A stretch of DNA of 16,900 bases from Bacteroidales bacterium (GTDB lineage Bacteria > Bacteroidota > Bacteroidia > Bacteroidales > UBA4417). The first letter of the stretch is position 1, and each line of letters begins with the position of its first letter. Under the pieces are notes generated by a model that saw only the letters and a program-made list of their open reading frames with translations, was not told the DNA's origin and made no database searches. The position numbers were made by a program, and so were the translations under genes. Positions 8,430 to 14,626 of this stretch are shown piece by piece. The DNA is taken from NCBI GenBank assembly GCA_025350385.1, contig JANXXZ010000583.1:1-16900 (forward strand), given 5' to 3'.

Positions 8430-8601
8430 GTCCTTCGCAAAACAGGACGGCATCTGACAGGTCAAGAATCGTGCCACACATTGATAACAAGCCAATGCGG
8501 CGTAAGTTCATGCCAATACTGTCCGTCTTGAAAGGCAAAGTAAATGTATGCATAGTTAAGTCAGTTTTATTGAAAAGATATACAAACTGGAAAGGAGAGG
8601 C

Positions 8602-8627
8602 AAAAAAAAAGCCACCTTTAAGGCAGC
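8602..8627 (-). terminator. Rho-independent terminator of the L31 gene
   Basis: On the minus strand a GCTGCC-TTAAA-GGTGGC hairpin (8611-8627, two G-T wobbles) is followed by nine T residues. It begins 25 bases after the L31 stop, a textbook arrangement. Confidence 0.75.
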
Positions 8628-8651
8628 TTATAAAATAGTTATGATGCCCGA

Positions 8652-8924
8652 TTATTTGGCCTTATTCTTCATCTGCTGAGTTTTTTCAAATTTCTGTCGG
8701 AATTTGTCAACACGACCTGCAGTATCAACCAGCTTGATTTTACCGGTATAAAAAGGGTGAGATGTGTTGGAAATTTCGAGTTTCACAAGAGGGTATTCCT
8801 TACCATCTTCCCACACGATAGTTTCCCTTGTGGCAACTGTCGAACGTGTCATGAACATATGATCGTTCGATATATCTTTAAATACTACCTGTCGGTATTC
8901 CTTAGGATGGATGTCTTTTCTCAT
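8652..8924 (-). CDS. rpmE2: 50S ribosomal protein L31 type B (zinc-independent)
   Basis: The 90-residue product is a type B L31, a small protein of the large ribosomal subunit. It opens with [17 protein letters not shown], contains the [11 protein letters not shown] segment (52-62) and ends with a basic VDKFRQKF tail, all diagnostic of the family. It has no cysteine at all, so it is the C-minus, zinc-free form. In many Proteobacteria that form is a zinc-starvation paralogue, whereas in Bacteroidota it is usually the housekeeping copy. It stands alone, with a very good promoter and its own terminator, and lies between lon and the acyl-CoA reductase gene on the same strand without being operonic with lon. 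Confidence 0.96.
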   Translation of the reverse strand: MRKDIHPKEYRQVVFKDISNDHMFMTRSTVATRETIVWEDGKEYPLVKLEISNTSHPFYTGKIKLVDTAGRVDKFRQKFEKTQQMKNKAK

Positions 8925-8952
8925 TTTGCTTTCCGTCTTTAATTCAGGGCTG

Positions 8953-8983
8953 CAAAATTATATTTTTTTTCAATAGAAACAAA
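8953..8983 (-). promoter_or_regulatory. Promoter of the L31 gene
   Basis: On the minus strand TTTG (8983-8980), a 19-base spacer and TAATTTTG (8960-8953) match both elements and the preferred spacing of the Bacteroidota promoter. The -7 box ends 28 bases before the ATG at 8924. This is the best promoter in the window, as expected for a ribosomal protein gene. Confidence 0.75.
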
Positions 8984-9038
8984 TATTGGCCGATATTTTA
9001 TTTTAAGAGCGTTGTTTCCTTAATTTGATAAATTTCAA

Positions 9039-10121
9039 CTACAAACTGAGCAGGAATTTCATTGTATCCTCACCATCAGCATAGTCCCAAAGTTCAGGCA
9101 GTTGTGTAGTGCCGGGAGCAACCTTCGGAGTTCCAAAATCAACCTTTGCGGCTATGCATTGTATCTTGTTATGATCAGCTATTAATGTGTTAGTGAGTGA
9201 AGCCATGTCAGAATAAAACTCATAATTAATTACCGAAATAGGTGAGGAGTATGCTTCACTTTGAACCAGCAACAATACTCCGTTGTCTAAAAACGGTTGT
9301 AAATTCATCTGAAAAATAGTTCTATTGTAAGTATAGTTATTCATATACTTAAAATGGTCGAACAACCATTTCCTAAATGCCTTAGTGGTTTCAAAAAGCC
9401 TGGCGGGATCATAACCTGCCGGTAAAAACACTTTTGATATACTCCTGCAACCCAACCCGAAATAGAGGCAAATATCTCTGCCCAAAGCTTCTATTTCCTC
9501 CTTGTTTTCATCGCCTGTAATAATTGCTATCCCGTTACGATTCCTGCGGATGATGTGCGGATAGTGTGCAAAATAATAATCGAAATACCTGGAAGTATTG
9601 TTACTCCCGGTCGCGATTACGGCATTAAAACCGATTATTTTCCCCTCTGTAAAGGTGATAAATTTTTTAAACCGGGGCTCTATACAACCTAAAAGGAATG
9701 ATAAAGCCGGTAAAAGCCTGTTGTCATCTCTTGAAAGTTTTCCGATAAAATAATTTCCTGACATCAGGGTACAAATGAAATCATGAAATCCCACCAATGG
9801 AATATTGCCTGCCATAATTACAGCTACATGATGAGCCTGGCCTTGAGCTATTAATTCTTCCCGGTAAGGTTTGATCCATTTGTTAAGTTTTTCGTTGGTC
9901 ATTGCTTCTGCCCAGGCGGAAATGCAAAAACGGAGGTTTTCATGAGTAAACCATTGATTTTGTCTTGAAGCAGTCTCCATCTCAATACGGAACGAATCAA
10001 TTGCCGGTTTGAATGAAGGCTCAATATTCTGAAAGTTCTCAATGTTATATACTGCCGAAAGCAGGATTCCAAGTCTGGAAAAAGCATCAATTCGTTCAGG
10101 CAGTGCAAGTATTTCAGTCAT
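9039..10121 (-). CDS. Acyl-CoA reductase, LuxC-type aldehyde dehydrogenase superfamily
   Basis: The 360-residue protein resembles LuxC-type acyl-CoA reductases, which reduce an activated acyl group to the aldehyde with NAD(P)H through an acyl-cysteine intermediate. Visible features are VAVIMAGNIPLVGFHDF (99-115), the nucleotide-binding IATGSNNTSRYFDYYF (169-184), IIRRNRNGIAII (190-201), the catalytic Cys225 in FGLGCRSISKV, and the C-terminal PGTTQLPEL (336-344). There is no signal peptide, so it is probably cytoplasmic. No luxD/luxE or luciferase genes are present, so bioluminescence is not implied. I recall this family beside serC and serA in Bacteroidota genomes; here it is divergent from that cluster with one gene in between. 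The physiological substrate is unknown. No clear TAnnTTTG box was found upstream. Confidence 0.88.
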   Translation of the reverse strand: MTEILALPERIDAFSRLGILLSAVYNIENFQNIEPSFKPAIDSFRIEMETASRQNQWFTHENLRFCISAWAEAMTNEKLNKWIKPYREELIAQGQAHHVAVIMAGNIPLVGFHDFICTLMSGNYFIGKLSRDDNRLLPALSFLLGCIEPRFKKFITFTEGKIIGFNAVIATGSNNTSRYFDYYFAHYPHIIRRNRNGIAIITGDENKEEIEALGRDICLYFGLGCRSISKVFLPAGYDPARLFETTKAFRKWLFDHFKYMNNYTYNRTIFQMNLQPFLDNGVLLLVQSEAYSSPISVINYEFYSDMASLTNTLIADHNKIQCIAAKVDFGTPKVAPGTTQLPELWDYADGEDTMKFLLSL

Positions 10122-10194
10122 GGTTTCATTCGGTTAAATATCAGCCTGATAAAGCAAGCTTCCTTTATTACCGGCGAAATTAACGGATATAAAT

Positions 10195-10202
10195 TACTTT
10201 TG
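10195..10202 (+). promoter_or_regulatory. Putative -7 element for the exported hypothetical protein
   Basis: TACTTTTG matches TAnnTTTG and lies 33 bases before the ATG at 10236. It is the same 8-mer as the M1 peptidase -7 box. No TTTG occurs at the expected -33 distance. Confidence 0.5.
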
Positions 10203-10235
10203 CGTTCCTGGTTCAGTTAATTCGTATTAAAACCC

Positions 10236-11114
10236 ATGATAAATAGATTTAGTTCCACACTGTTTATTCTCATCGGATGTTTCTATTTCCGGGCAATTAA
10301 ACAGGATTCGATACCATTCAGAGCTTATGAAGACACGCTGGTGAAACTGGAAAAGCGAATCTGGGTATGCAAAGATGATTCATCCCGCATTGCTGCAAAC
10401 TCTATTTTCTTTCAGAAGTTCAGGCTGGTGCTTTCATTGCCAGGAGCATTTAAGTATCCGTTCGATTCGGTGAAAGATATTTCCCGCCTGAAATCGGAGG
10501 ATAATAAAATCCGGATCACAAGCTGGAACATTCCACTGAAAAATGGAAGCTACCAATACTATGGTTTCTTTGAAATTAACGGAGGTGAATTGTTTCCTTT
10601 ACAGGGAAAAAGCTATGAAATTCAGGGATGGCAGAATCTGAAACTCCCGGCCGAAAAATGGTATGGTGCTGTTTATTTTAAAATCATTAAGGTAAGTTAT
10701 TCAAAAATTGATTATTACACATTACTTGGCTGGGATGGACACGATGCGGCATCCAACTATAAGCTGATTGATGTGCTAACATTGGATGATAAAGGAAATC
10801 CTTCTTTTGGCAGTCCTGTATTTAAGACTGCTGAGGGTGTAAAGAACAGGGTACTTATCGAATATGCAGAAAAGGCCAATGCTTTGCTTCGCTATGATTA
10901 TCAGACCATGCTGATTCCGAAGGGAAATAAAGTAAAGAGAAAGAAAGCCTGGATGATTGTAACCGATCGACTCATTCCTATGGATCCATCGATGAAAGGA
11001 ATAAGGAAATACTACGTGCCCGCCGGTGATACGTACGATGCATTCATTTTCAGGGATGGATTCTGGACGTTTGTTGAAGATGTTGAGGTTACGAATTCTC
11101 CGGTCACTAAATAA
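10236..11114 (+). CDS. Conserved exported protein of unknown function
   Basis: I do not know a function for this 292-residue protein, though its sequence style resembles a conserved Bacteroidota exported family. Residues 5-20 are hydrophobic, and LIGC (12-15) could be a lipobox with Cys15. The aromatic residues straight after the Cys make lipidation uncertain, so a plain Sec signal is the alternative. The mature part has an N-terminal helical region (about 28-85) and a beta-rich part with many aromatics. The most distinctive segment is IDYYTLLGWDGHD (158-170) followed by KLIDVLTLDDKGNPSFGSPVF (176-196), where a catalytic or binding site might lie. It is likely periplasmic. It is followed by a weak hairpin and separated by 410 bases from serC, so it need not belong to the serine cluster. 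Confidence 0.75.
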   Translation: MINRFSSTLFILIGCFYFRAIKQDSIPFRAYEDTLVKLEKRIWVCKDDSSRIAANSIFFQKFRLVLSLPGAFKYPFDSVKDISRLKSEDNKIRITSWNIPLKNGSYQYYGFFEINGGELFPLQGKSYEIQGWQNLKLPAEKWYGAVYFKIIKVSYSKIDYYTLLGWDGHDAASNYKLIDVLTLDDKGNPSFGSPVFKTAEGVKNRVLIEYAEKANALLRYDYQTMLIPKGNKVKRKKAWMIVTDRLIPMDPSMKGIRKYYVPAGDTYDAFIFRDGFWTFVEDVEVTNSPVTK

Positions 11115-11128
11115 TACCTTTCATTTTT

Positions 11129-11151
11129 AAATGCATCAGGAGTGCATTTTT
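11129..11151 (+). terminator. Weak terminator-like hairpin after the exported protein gene
   Basis: AAATGCA (11129-11135) pairs with TGCATTT (11143-11149) around a 7-base loop, and a short T-run follows directly, 15 bases after the stop codon. The AT-rich stem makes this a modest candidate. Confidence 0.45.
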
Positions 11152-11316
11152 GTATCATTCAATAATCGGTATTGATCATCTATGCTTTCCTTTCAATTAT
11201 AAATCGTTATTGAATTTTAATTAGATTTCAGGGATCGGGGAAATCAGGAAATATTCCGGAATGAACCTGTATTGTATTTTTTCACAGTTCAGTTCTTGTC
11301 ACAAAGCATGCAGAGT

Positions 11317-11357
11317 CGTTATTATTTTTCTGAATATACTGATTTCAGCATATAACG
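11317..11357. promoter_or_regulatory. Nested inverted repeat upstream of the serC promoter
   Basis: CGTTAT (11317-11322) and ATAACG (11352-11357) flank an inner inverted pair CTGAA (11330-11334) and TTCAG (11344-11348). The structure ends 31 bases before the -33 element of serC, a place typical of activator sites. The same half-site recurs as a palindrome before serA. Confidence 0.35.
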
Positions 11358-11388
11358 GGGATTATTTTCCATAGAAAAGTGCAAAATA

Positions 11389-11423
11389 TTTGTGGCGAAT
11401 TCTACAATTCTTTTATAGCTTTG
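11389..11423 (+). promoter_or_regulatory. Promoter of serC
   Basis: TTTG (11389-11392), a 23-base spacer and TAGCTTTG (11416-11423) match the Bacteroidota promoter pattern, with the same spacing as the M1 peptidase promoter. Confidence 0.65.
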
Positions 11424-11524
11424 TAAAATAATAGATGGTTAATTTATTTAGTTGAAAGTACTTTCACACTAATTGAACTACAGAATAATTATCGCTTACA
11501 GAAAATAACTAATCCCTCCTTTTT

Positions 11525-12595
11525 ATGAAAAAGCACAATTTTAATGCTGGCCCTTGTATCTTACCACGCATTGCCCTGGAAAATACGGCTAAAGCCGTTC
11601 TTGATTTCAATGGAATCGGAATGTCGATTCTTGAGATTTCGCATCGCAGCAAGGAATTCCAGGCTGTTATGGACGAAACCGTCGCTCTGTTCAAAGAATT
11701 ATTGAACATACCTGAAGGATACCAGGTACTTTTCCTTGGTGGCGGAGCAAGTTTACAGTTCTGCATGGTTCCTTTCAATTTGCTGAATAAAAAGGCAGCT
11801 TACCTCGAAACGGGTGTTTGGGCTAAAAAAGCCATAAAGGAAGCCAAATTTTTTGGTGAAGTGGTTGTCGTAGGTACATCATCGGATAAGAATTTTACAT
11901 ACATACCTAAAGGCTGGGAAATTCCTGCTGATGCCGATTATTTCCACATTACAACTAATAATACTATATACGGTACCGAGATCCGTGAAGATTTCAACAG
12001 CCCAGTTCCATTGATTGCTGATATGTCAAGCGATATTTTCAGCCGCCAGGTTGATGTATCAAAGTATGCAATGATTTATGGTGGCGCCCAGAAAAATGCC
12101 GGACCCGCAGGCGTTACCTTCGTAATTGTCCGGGAAGATGTACTGGGGAAAGTTGACCGTAATATCCCGTCTATGCTTGATTATCGCATCCATATCAAGG
12201 AAGGTTCCATGTTCAATACACCTCCCTGTATAAGTATTTTTGTCATGAAAGAAACCCTGAAGTGGGTTAAGGAAATGGGTGGGGTTAAAAAAATGGAAGA
12301 AATGGATCGGGCAAAAGCCAAGCTGCTTTACGATGCAATCGACAACAGTAAAATGTTTACAGGTACTGCCAATAAAGATGCCCGTTCAATTATGAATATC
12401 TGCTTTGTAATGAAAGATCAATACAAGGACAAAGAAGATGCATTCATGGAATTTGCCAAGTTGCATGGAATGGTTGGAATCAAAGGCCACCGTTCAGTAG
12501 GAGGCTTCAGGGCTTCTACCTATAATGCTCTTCCGGTTGAAAGTGTGCAAGCCCTTATTGATTGCATGAAAGACTTTGAGCTGGGAAACGCATAA
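11525..12595 (+). CDS. serC: Phosphoserine aminotransferase
   Basis: SerC is a cytoplasmic PLP enzyme that converts 3-phosphohydroxypyruvate and glutamate to O-phosphoserine and 2-oxoglutarate. Many bacterial SerC proteins also act on phosphohydroxythreonine in vitamin B6 synthesis. The 356-residue product has full family length. It opens with [10 protein letters not shown] (5-14), then has [10 protein letters not shown] (36-45), [11 protein letters not shown] (69-79, phosphate/PLP region), the active-site lysine Lys190 in [12 protein letters not shown], and the C-terminal substrate-binding loop [11 protein letters not shown] (321-331). ATG at 11525 begins directly at the conserved N-terminus. 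It has a clear promoter upstream and a strong terminator downstream, so serA 207 bases further on is probably transcribed at least partly on its own. Identification is secure. Confidence 0.97.
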   Translation: MKKHNFNAGPCILPRIALENTAKAVLDFNGIGMSILEISHRSKEFQAVMDETVALFKELLNIPEGYQVLFLGGGASLQFCMVPFNLLNKKAAYLETGVWAKKAIKEAKFFGEVVVVGTSSDKNFTYIPKGWEIPADADYFHITTNNTIYGTEIREDFNSPVPLIADMSSDIFSRQVDVSKYAMIYGGAQKNAGPAGVTFVIVREDVLGKVDRNIPSMLDYRIHIKEGSMFNTPPCISIFVMKETLKWVKEMGGVKKMEEMDRAKAKLLYDAIDNSKMFTGTANKDARSIMNICFVMKDQYKDKEDAFMEFAKLHGMVGIKGHRSVGGFRASTYNALPVESVQALIDCMKDFELGNA

Positions 12596-12608
12596 TTTGA
12601 AATACATG

Positions 12609-12645
12609 GCCGGGGCAACTGAATCAGTTACTCCGGCTTTTTTTT
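12609..12645 (+). terminator. Strong rho-independent terminator after serC
   Basis: A hairpin from 12609 to 12637 pairs GCCGGGG with CTCCGGC (one G-T wobble), then AACTG with CAGTT past a single C-A mismatch, closing on a 3-base loop. Eight T residues follow. It lies between serC and serA and probably attenuates read-through. Confidence 0.85.
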
Positions 12646-12764
12646 ATTTGAAGAAATTCAGACTTTTACAAGTTAGATGCAGATCGGTTAAAAAAAATCG
12701 GGAAATTACCTGAATAATACAATCTAAAAGGCAATAATTCTTTTACAAATTAGTCTTCCTGCTG

Positions 12765-12774
12765 ATAACGTTAT
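12765..12774. promoter_or_regulatory. ATAACGTTAT palindrome upstream of serA
   Basis: A perfect 10-base palindrome lies 28 bases before the serA ATG, made of the ATAACG half-site also found three times upstream of serC. No TAnnTTTG box was found between the serC terminator and serA, so serA may use a regulated or atypical promoter near this site. Confidence 0.35.
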
Positions 12775-12802
12775 TATAACCTAAACAAAAAACTAAATAA
12801 AG

Positions 12803-13726
12803 ATGAACAAGATATTAGTTGCCACAGAGAAACCTTTCGCCAAAGCAGCAGTAGAAGGAATCAGGCAAATTATTGAGAAAGCCGGATACGAGATGGCCCT
12901 GCTCGAAAATTACACCCTAAAATCCGAACTGATGGCCGCAGCAGCCGATGCTGATGCTATTATTATCCGTTCTGATATTGTAGATAAAGATGTAATGGAT
13001 GCAGCCAAACAATTAAAAATTGTAGTTCGTGCCGGTGCCGGGTACGATAACATTGACCTTGAAACTGCAACTCAACATGGAGTTGTGGCAATGAATACTC
13101 CGGGCCAGAATTCAAATGCTGTCGCCGAACTTGCTATCGGAATGATGGTTTTGGCTGCCCGAAATAATTTTAATGGTACTTCAGGATCAGAGCTCAAAGG
13201 CAAGAAATTGGGTCTTCATGCTTACGGATATGTCGGGAAGGCAGTTGCAACCATAGCCAAGGGGTTTGGAATGGATGTATATGCTTTCGATCCTTTCGTA
13301 GCAAAGGAAAAAATGGAAGCCGAAGGAATTAAACCTGTTGCGGATGCTCCTGAACTATACACTACCTGTCAATATGTTTCCTTGCATATGCCGGCAAATG
13401 CCCAGACCAAGAAATCAATCAATTTTGAACTGCTTTCAAAGATGCCTAAAGGAGCTACTTTAATAAATACGGCACGCAAGGAAGTTGTGGATGAAGAAGG
13501 ATTGACTCAAATGTTCACTGAACGGCCTGATTTTAAATATGTTTCGGATGTTGAACCTGATAATAAGTCATTGATAGCCGAGAAATTCTCCGGCAGGTTC
13601 TTCTTTACCCCCAAAAAAATTGGTGCCCAGACCTCAGAAGCTAACAACAATGCAGGATTGGCTGCAGCGCGACAGATTGTTTCATTTTTCAAAACAGGAG
13701 ACAAGACCTTCCAGGTCAATAAATAG
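12803..13726 (+). CDS. serA: D-3-phosphoglycerate dehydrogenase (D-2-hydroxyacid dehydrogenase family), short form
   Basis: It is predicted to oxidise 3-phosphoglycerate to 3-phosphohydroxypyruvate with NAD+, the step before SerC. The 307-residue product has substrate- and nucleotide-binding domains but no C-terminal ACT or intervening domain, so serine feedback of the E. coli type is unlikely. Seen motifs are RAGAGYDNID (76-85), NTPGQNSNAVAELAIGMM (98-115), the NAD site AYGYVG (140-145; first Gly of GxGxxG replaced by Ala) with Asp163 following after 17 residues, and INTARKEVVDEEGL (221-234) with the expected substrate Arg225. The usual TPHxGA catalytic His motif reads TPKKIGAQT (269-277), and the loop before it is short. 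I recall TPKK(M/I)GAQT in other Bacteroidota SerA proteins, so this is likely a lineage trait rather than decay. The partner serC lies upstream. Confidence 0.9.
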   Translation: MNKILVATEKPFAKAAVEGIRQIIEKAGYEMALLENYTLKSELMAAAADADAIIIRSDIVDKDVMDAAKQLKIVVRAGAGYDNIDLETATQHGVVAMNTPGQNSNAVAELAIGMMVLAARNNFNGTSGSELKGKKLGLHAYGYVGKAVATIAKGFGMDVYAFDPFVAKEKMEAEGIKPVADAPELYTTCQYVSLHMPANAQTKKSINFELLSKMPKGATLINTARKEVVDEEGLTQMFTERPDFKYVSDVEPDNKSLIAEKFSGRFFFTPKKIGAQTSEANNNAGLAAARQIVSFFKTGDKTFQVNK

Positions 13727-13827
13727 GTTTTTTCCTGGTTTCTGCCTTATCGATGAACAACACAGAGTTCGATTTAGTCAAGGTTGGTTTAAATCGCAAT
13801 TTCTTGATAGTTTTCTGAAAAGAAATA

Positions 13828-13870
13828 CGCAATTTTTAAAAATAGTTCGATTTTTTGATAAAAAATTGCG
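13828..13870. repeat. AT-rich inverted repeat downstream of serA
   Basis: CGCAATTTTT (13828-13837) and AAAAATTGCG (13861-13870) are perfect 10-base inverted arms, with an inner AAAAAT/ATTTTT pairing. It lies about 100 bases after the serA stop and about 150 before the next gene. It may act as a terminator in either direction or mark the border of an inserted segment. Confidence 0.5.
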
Positions 13871-13923
13871 AGTTATTAATCTACCTTACTGAAATAGTTA
13901 AATTTTTACTTATATTAGCCTGT

Positions 13924-13931
13924 TAATTTTG
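13924..13931 (+). promoter_or_regulatory. Putative -7 element of the four-helix-bundle gene
   Basis: TAATTTTG matches TAnnTTTG and lies 87 bases before the ATG at 14019. No convincing TTTG is at the -33 position. The leader contains two direct copies of AAAACCCATC. Confidence 0.45.
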
Positions 13932-14018
13932 GGAATGCTTCCATATAAGTGATCATTTATCATCGAAAACCCATCAAAAAACCACCAAAAACCCATCTAA
14001 CCTTAAATTCACATCAAC

Positions 14019-14429
14019 ATGGAGACTGATCTTGACAAAACTACCACTTTCTTTCGGTTCGAAGACCTTAGAGTATATCACAAAGCTCTCGACTATATTG
14101 ATTGGGTTTATAGAAAAGCAAATACGTTTTCCGAAAATGGAAGTTCAGCTTTATCGAAGCGATTTTTTGACTCGGCACAGGCAATAGCTCTTCATATAGC
14201 CGAAGGATCAGCACGCAACAAAAGCCAGTTTATCTATTACCTGAAAATGGCAAAAAGTTCTGTCCGCGAATGCGTTGTTCATACCTCCCTTGCAGGGAAA
14301 CAGCATTTTATCAATGAAACTGAACAGGAAGAATCAAGGCATCAGTTAATGGAAATGACTAAAATGCTGGGGGCGTTGATCGGTTCCCTGCAACGATCAG
14401 CCGGAATTACTGACACTGATGATGATTGA
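14019..14429 (+). CDS. Four-helix-bundle protein (S23/IVS-type family)
   Basis: The 136-residue product belongs to the four-helix-bundle family first seen encoded in 23S rRNA intervening sequences and now known as free-standing genes in many Bacteroidota. Evidence: FEDLRVYHKALDY (14-26) at the start of helix 1, the HIAEGSARNKSQF signature (59-71), helix ECVVHTSLAGKQHFI (84-98) and a final KMLGALIGSL helix (115-124), ending in an acidic tail. Function is unknown; oligomeric scaffolding or nucleic-acid association have been suggested for the family. It has its own -7 box and strong terminator, is flanked by AT-rich palindromic sequence, and separates serA from DUF1015. It may therefore be a later arrival in the serine cluster. 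Confidence 0.9.
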   Translation: METDLDKTTTFFRFEDLRVYHKALDYIDWVYRKANTFSENGSSALSKRFFDSAQAIALHIAEGSARNKSQFIYYLKMAKSSVRECVVHTSLAGKQHFINETEQEESRHQLMEMTKMLGALIGSLQRSAGITDTDDD

Positions 14430-14474
14430 TTTATTCGCAATCGGTCTTTTAAAACACATTTAATGAGTCTTAAC

Positions 14475-14490
14475 AGCCTGCTGTCAGGCT
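14475..14490 (+). other. Small hairpin after the four-helix-bundle gene
   Basis: AGCCTG-CTGT-CAGGCT forms a 6-bp stem with a 4-base loop, followed by an A-rich rather than T-rich stretch. It precedes the real terminator by 16 bases and might stabilise the 3' end. Confidence 0.4.
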
Positions 14491-14505
14491 AAAAAGAAAA
14501 ATACT

Positions 14506-14534
14506 CCGGCACTTTTTATATAGTGCCGGTTTTT
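14506..14534 (+). terminator. Rho-independent terminator of the four-helix-bundle gene
   Basis: CCGGCACT (14506-14513) pairs perfectly with AGTGCCGG (14522-14529) around an 8-base AT loop, followed by five T residues. It lies 77 bases after the stop codon and 93 bases before the DUF1015 ATG, so DUF1015 probably needs its own promoter. A near match to a -7 box, TTATTTTG at 14536-14543, follows directly. Confidence 0.8.
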
Positions 14535-14626
14535 GTTATTTTGCAACCAATTTCAATTTCAATTTAGTTTTCACATCTAATCACTAATCAGCCCGCTTTT
14601 CGGCGTGCGTAAAACGAACCGCAACT

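Larger units (their letters stand above)
11115..11524. other. Gene-free regulatory region upstream of serC
   Basis: No ORF or RNA gene can be supported in this 410-base AT-rich gap. It holds the hairpin ending the upstream gene, three ATAACG/CGTTAT half-sites (11215-11220, 11317-11322, 11352-11357), a nested inverted repeat CTGAA...TTCAG (11330-11348) inside the last two half-sites, and the serC promoter at 11389-11423. The leader from that promoter to the serC ATG would be roughly 95 bases, long enough for regulation, but I recognise no riboswitch in it. Confidence 0.55.

Noticed and set aside
8652..8924. L31 type B as a zinc-starvation marker
   Set aside because: No second L31 gene or zinc-regulated context is visible, and in Bacteroidota the cysteine-free form is usually the housekeeping protein.
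9039..10121. A bioluminescence (lux) function for the LuxC-type reductase
   Set aside because: No luciferase, transferase or synthetase genes accompany it, and the family is common in non-luminous Bacteroidota.
13620..13892. A 90-codon plus-strand open frame overlapping the end of serA
   Set aside because: It overlaps conserved SerA coding sequence in another frame and has no recognisable protein features.
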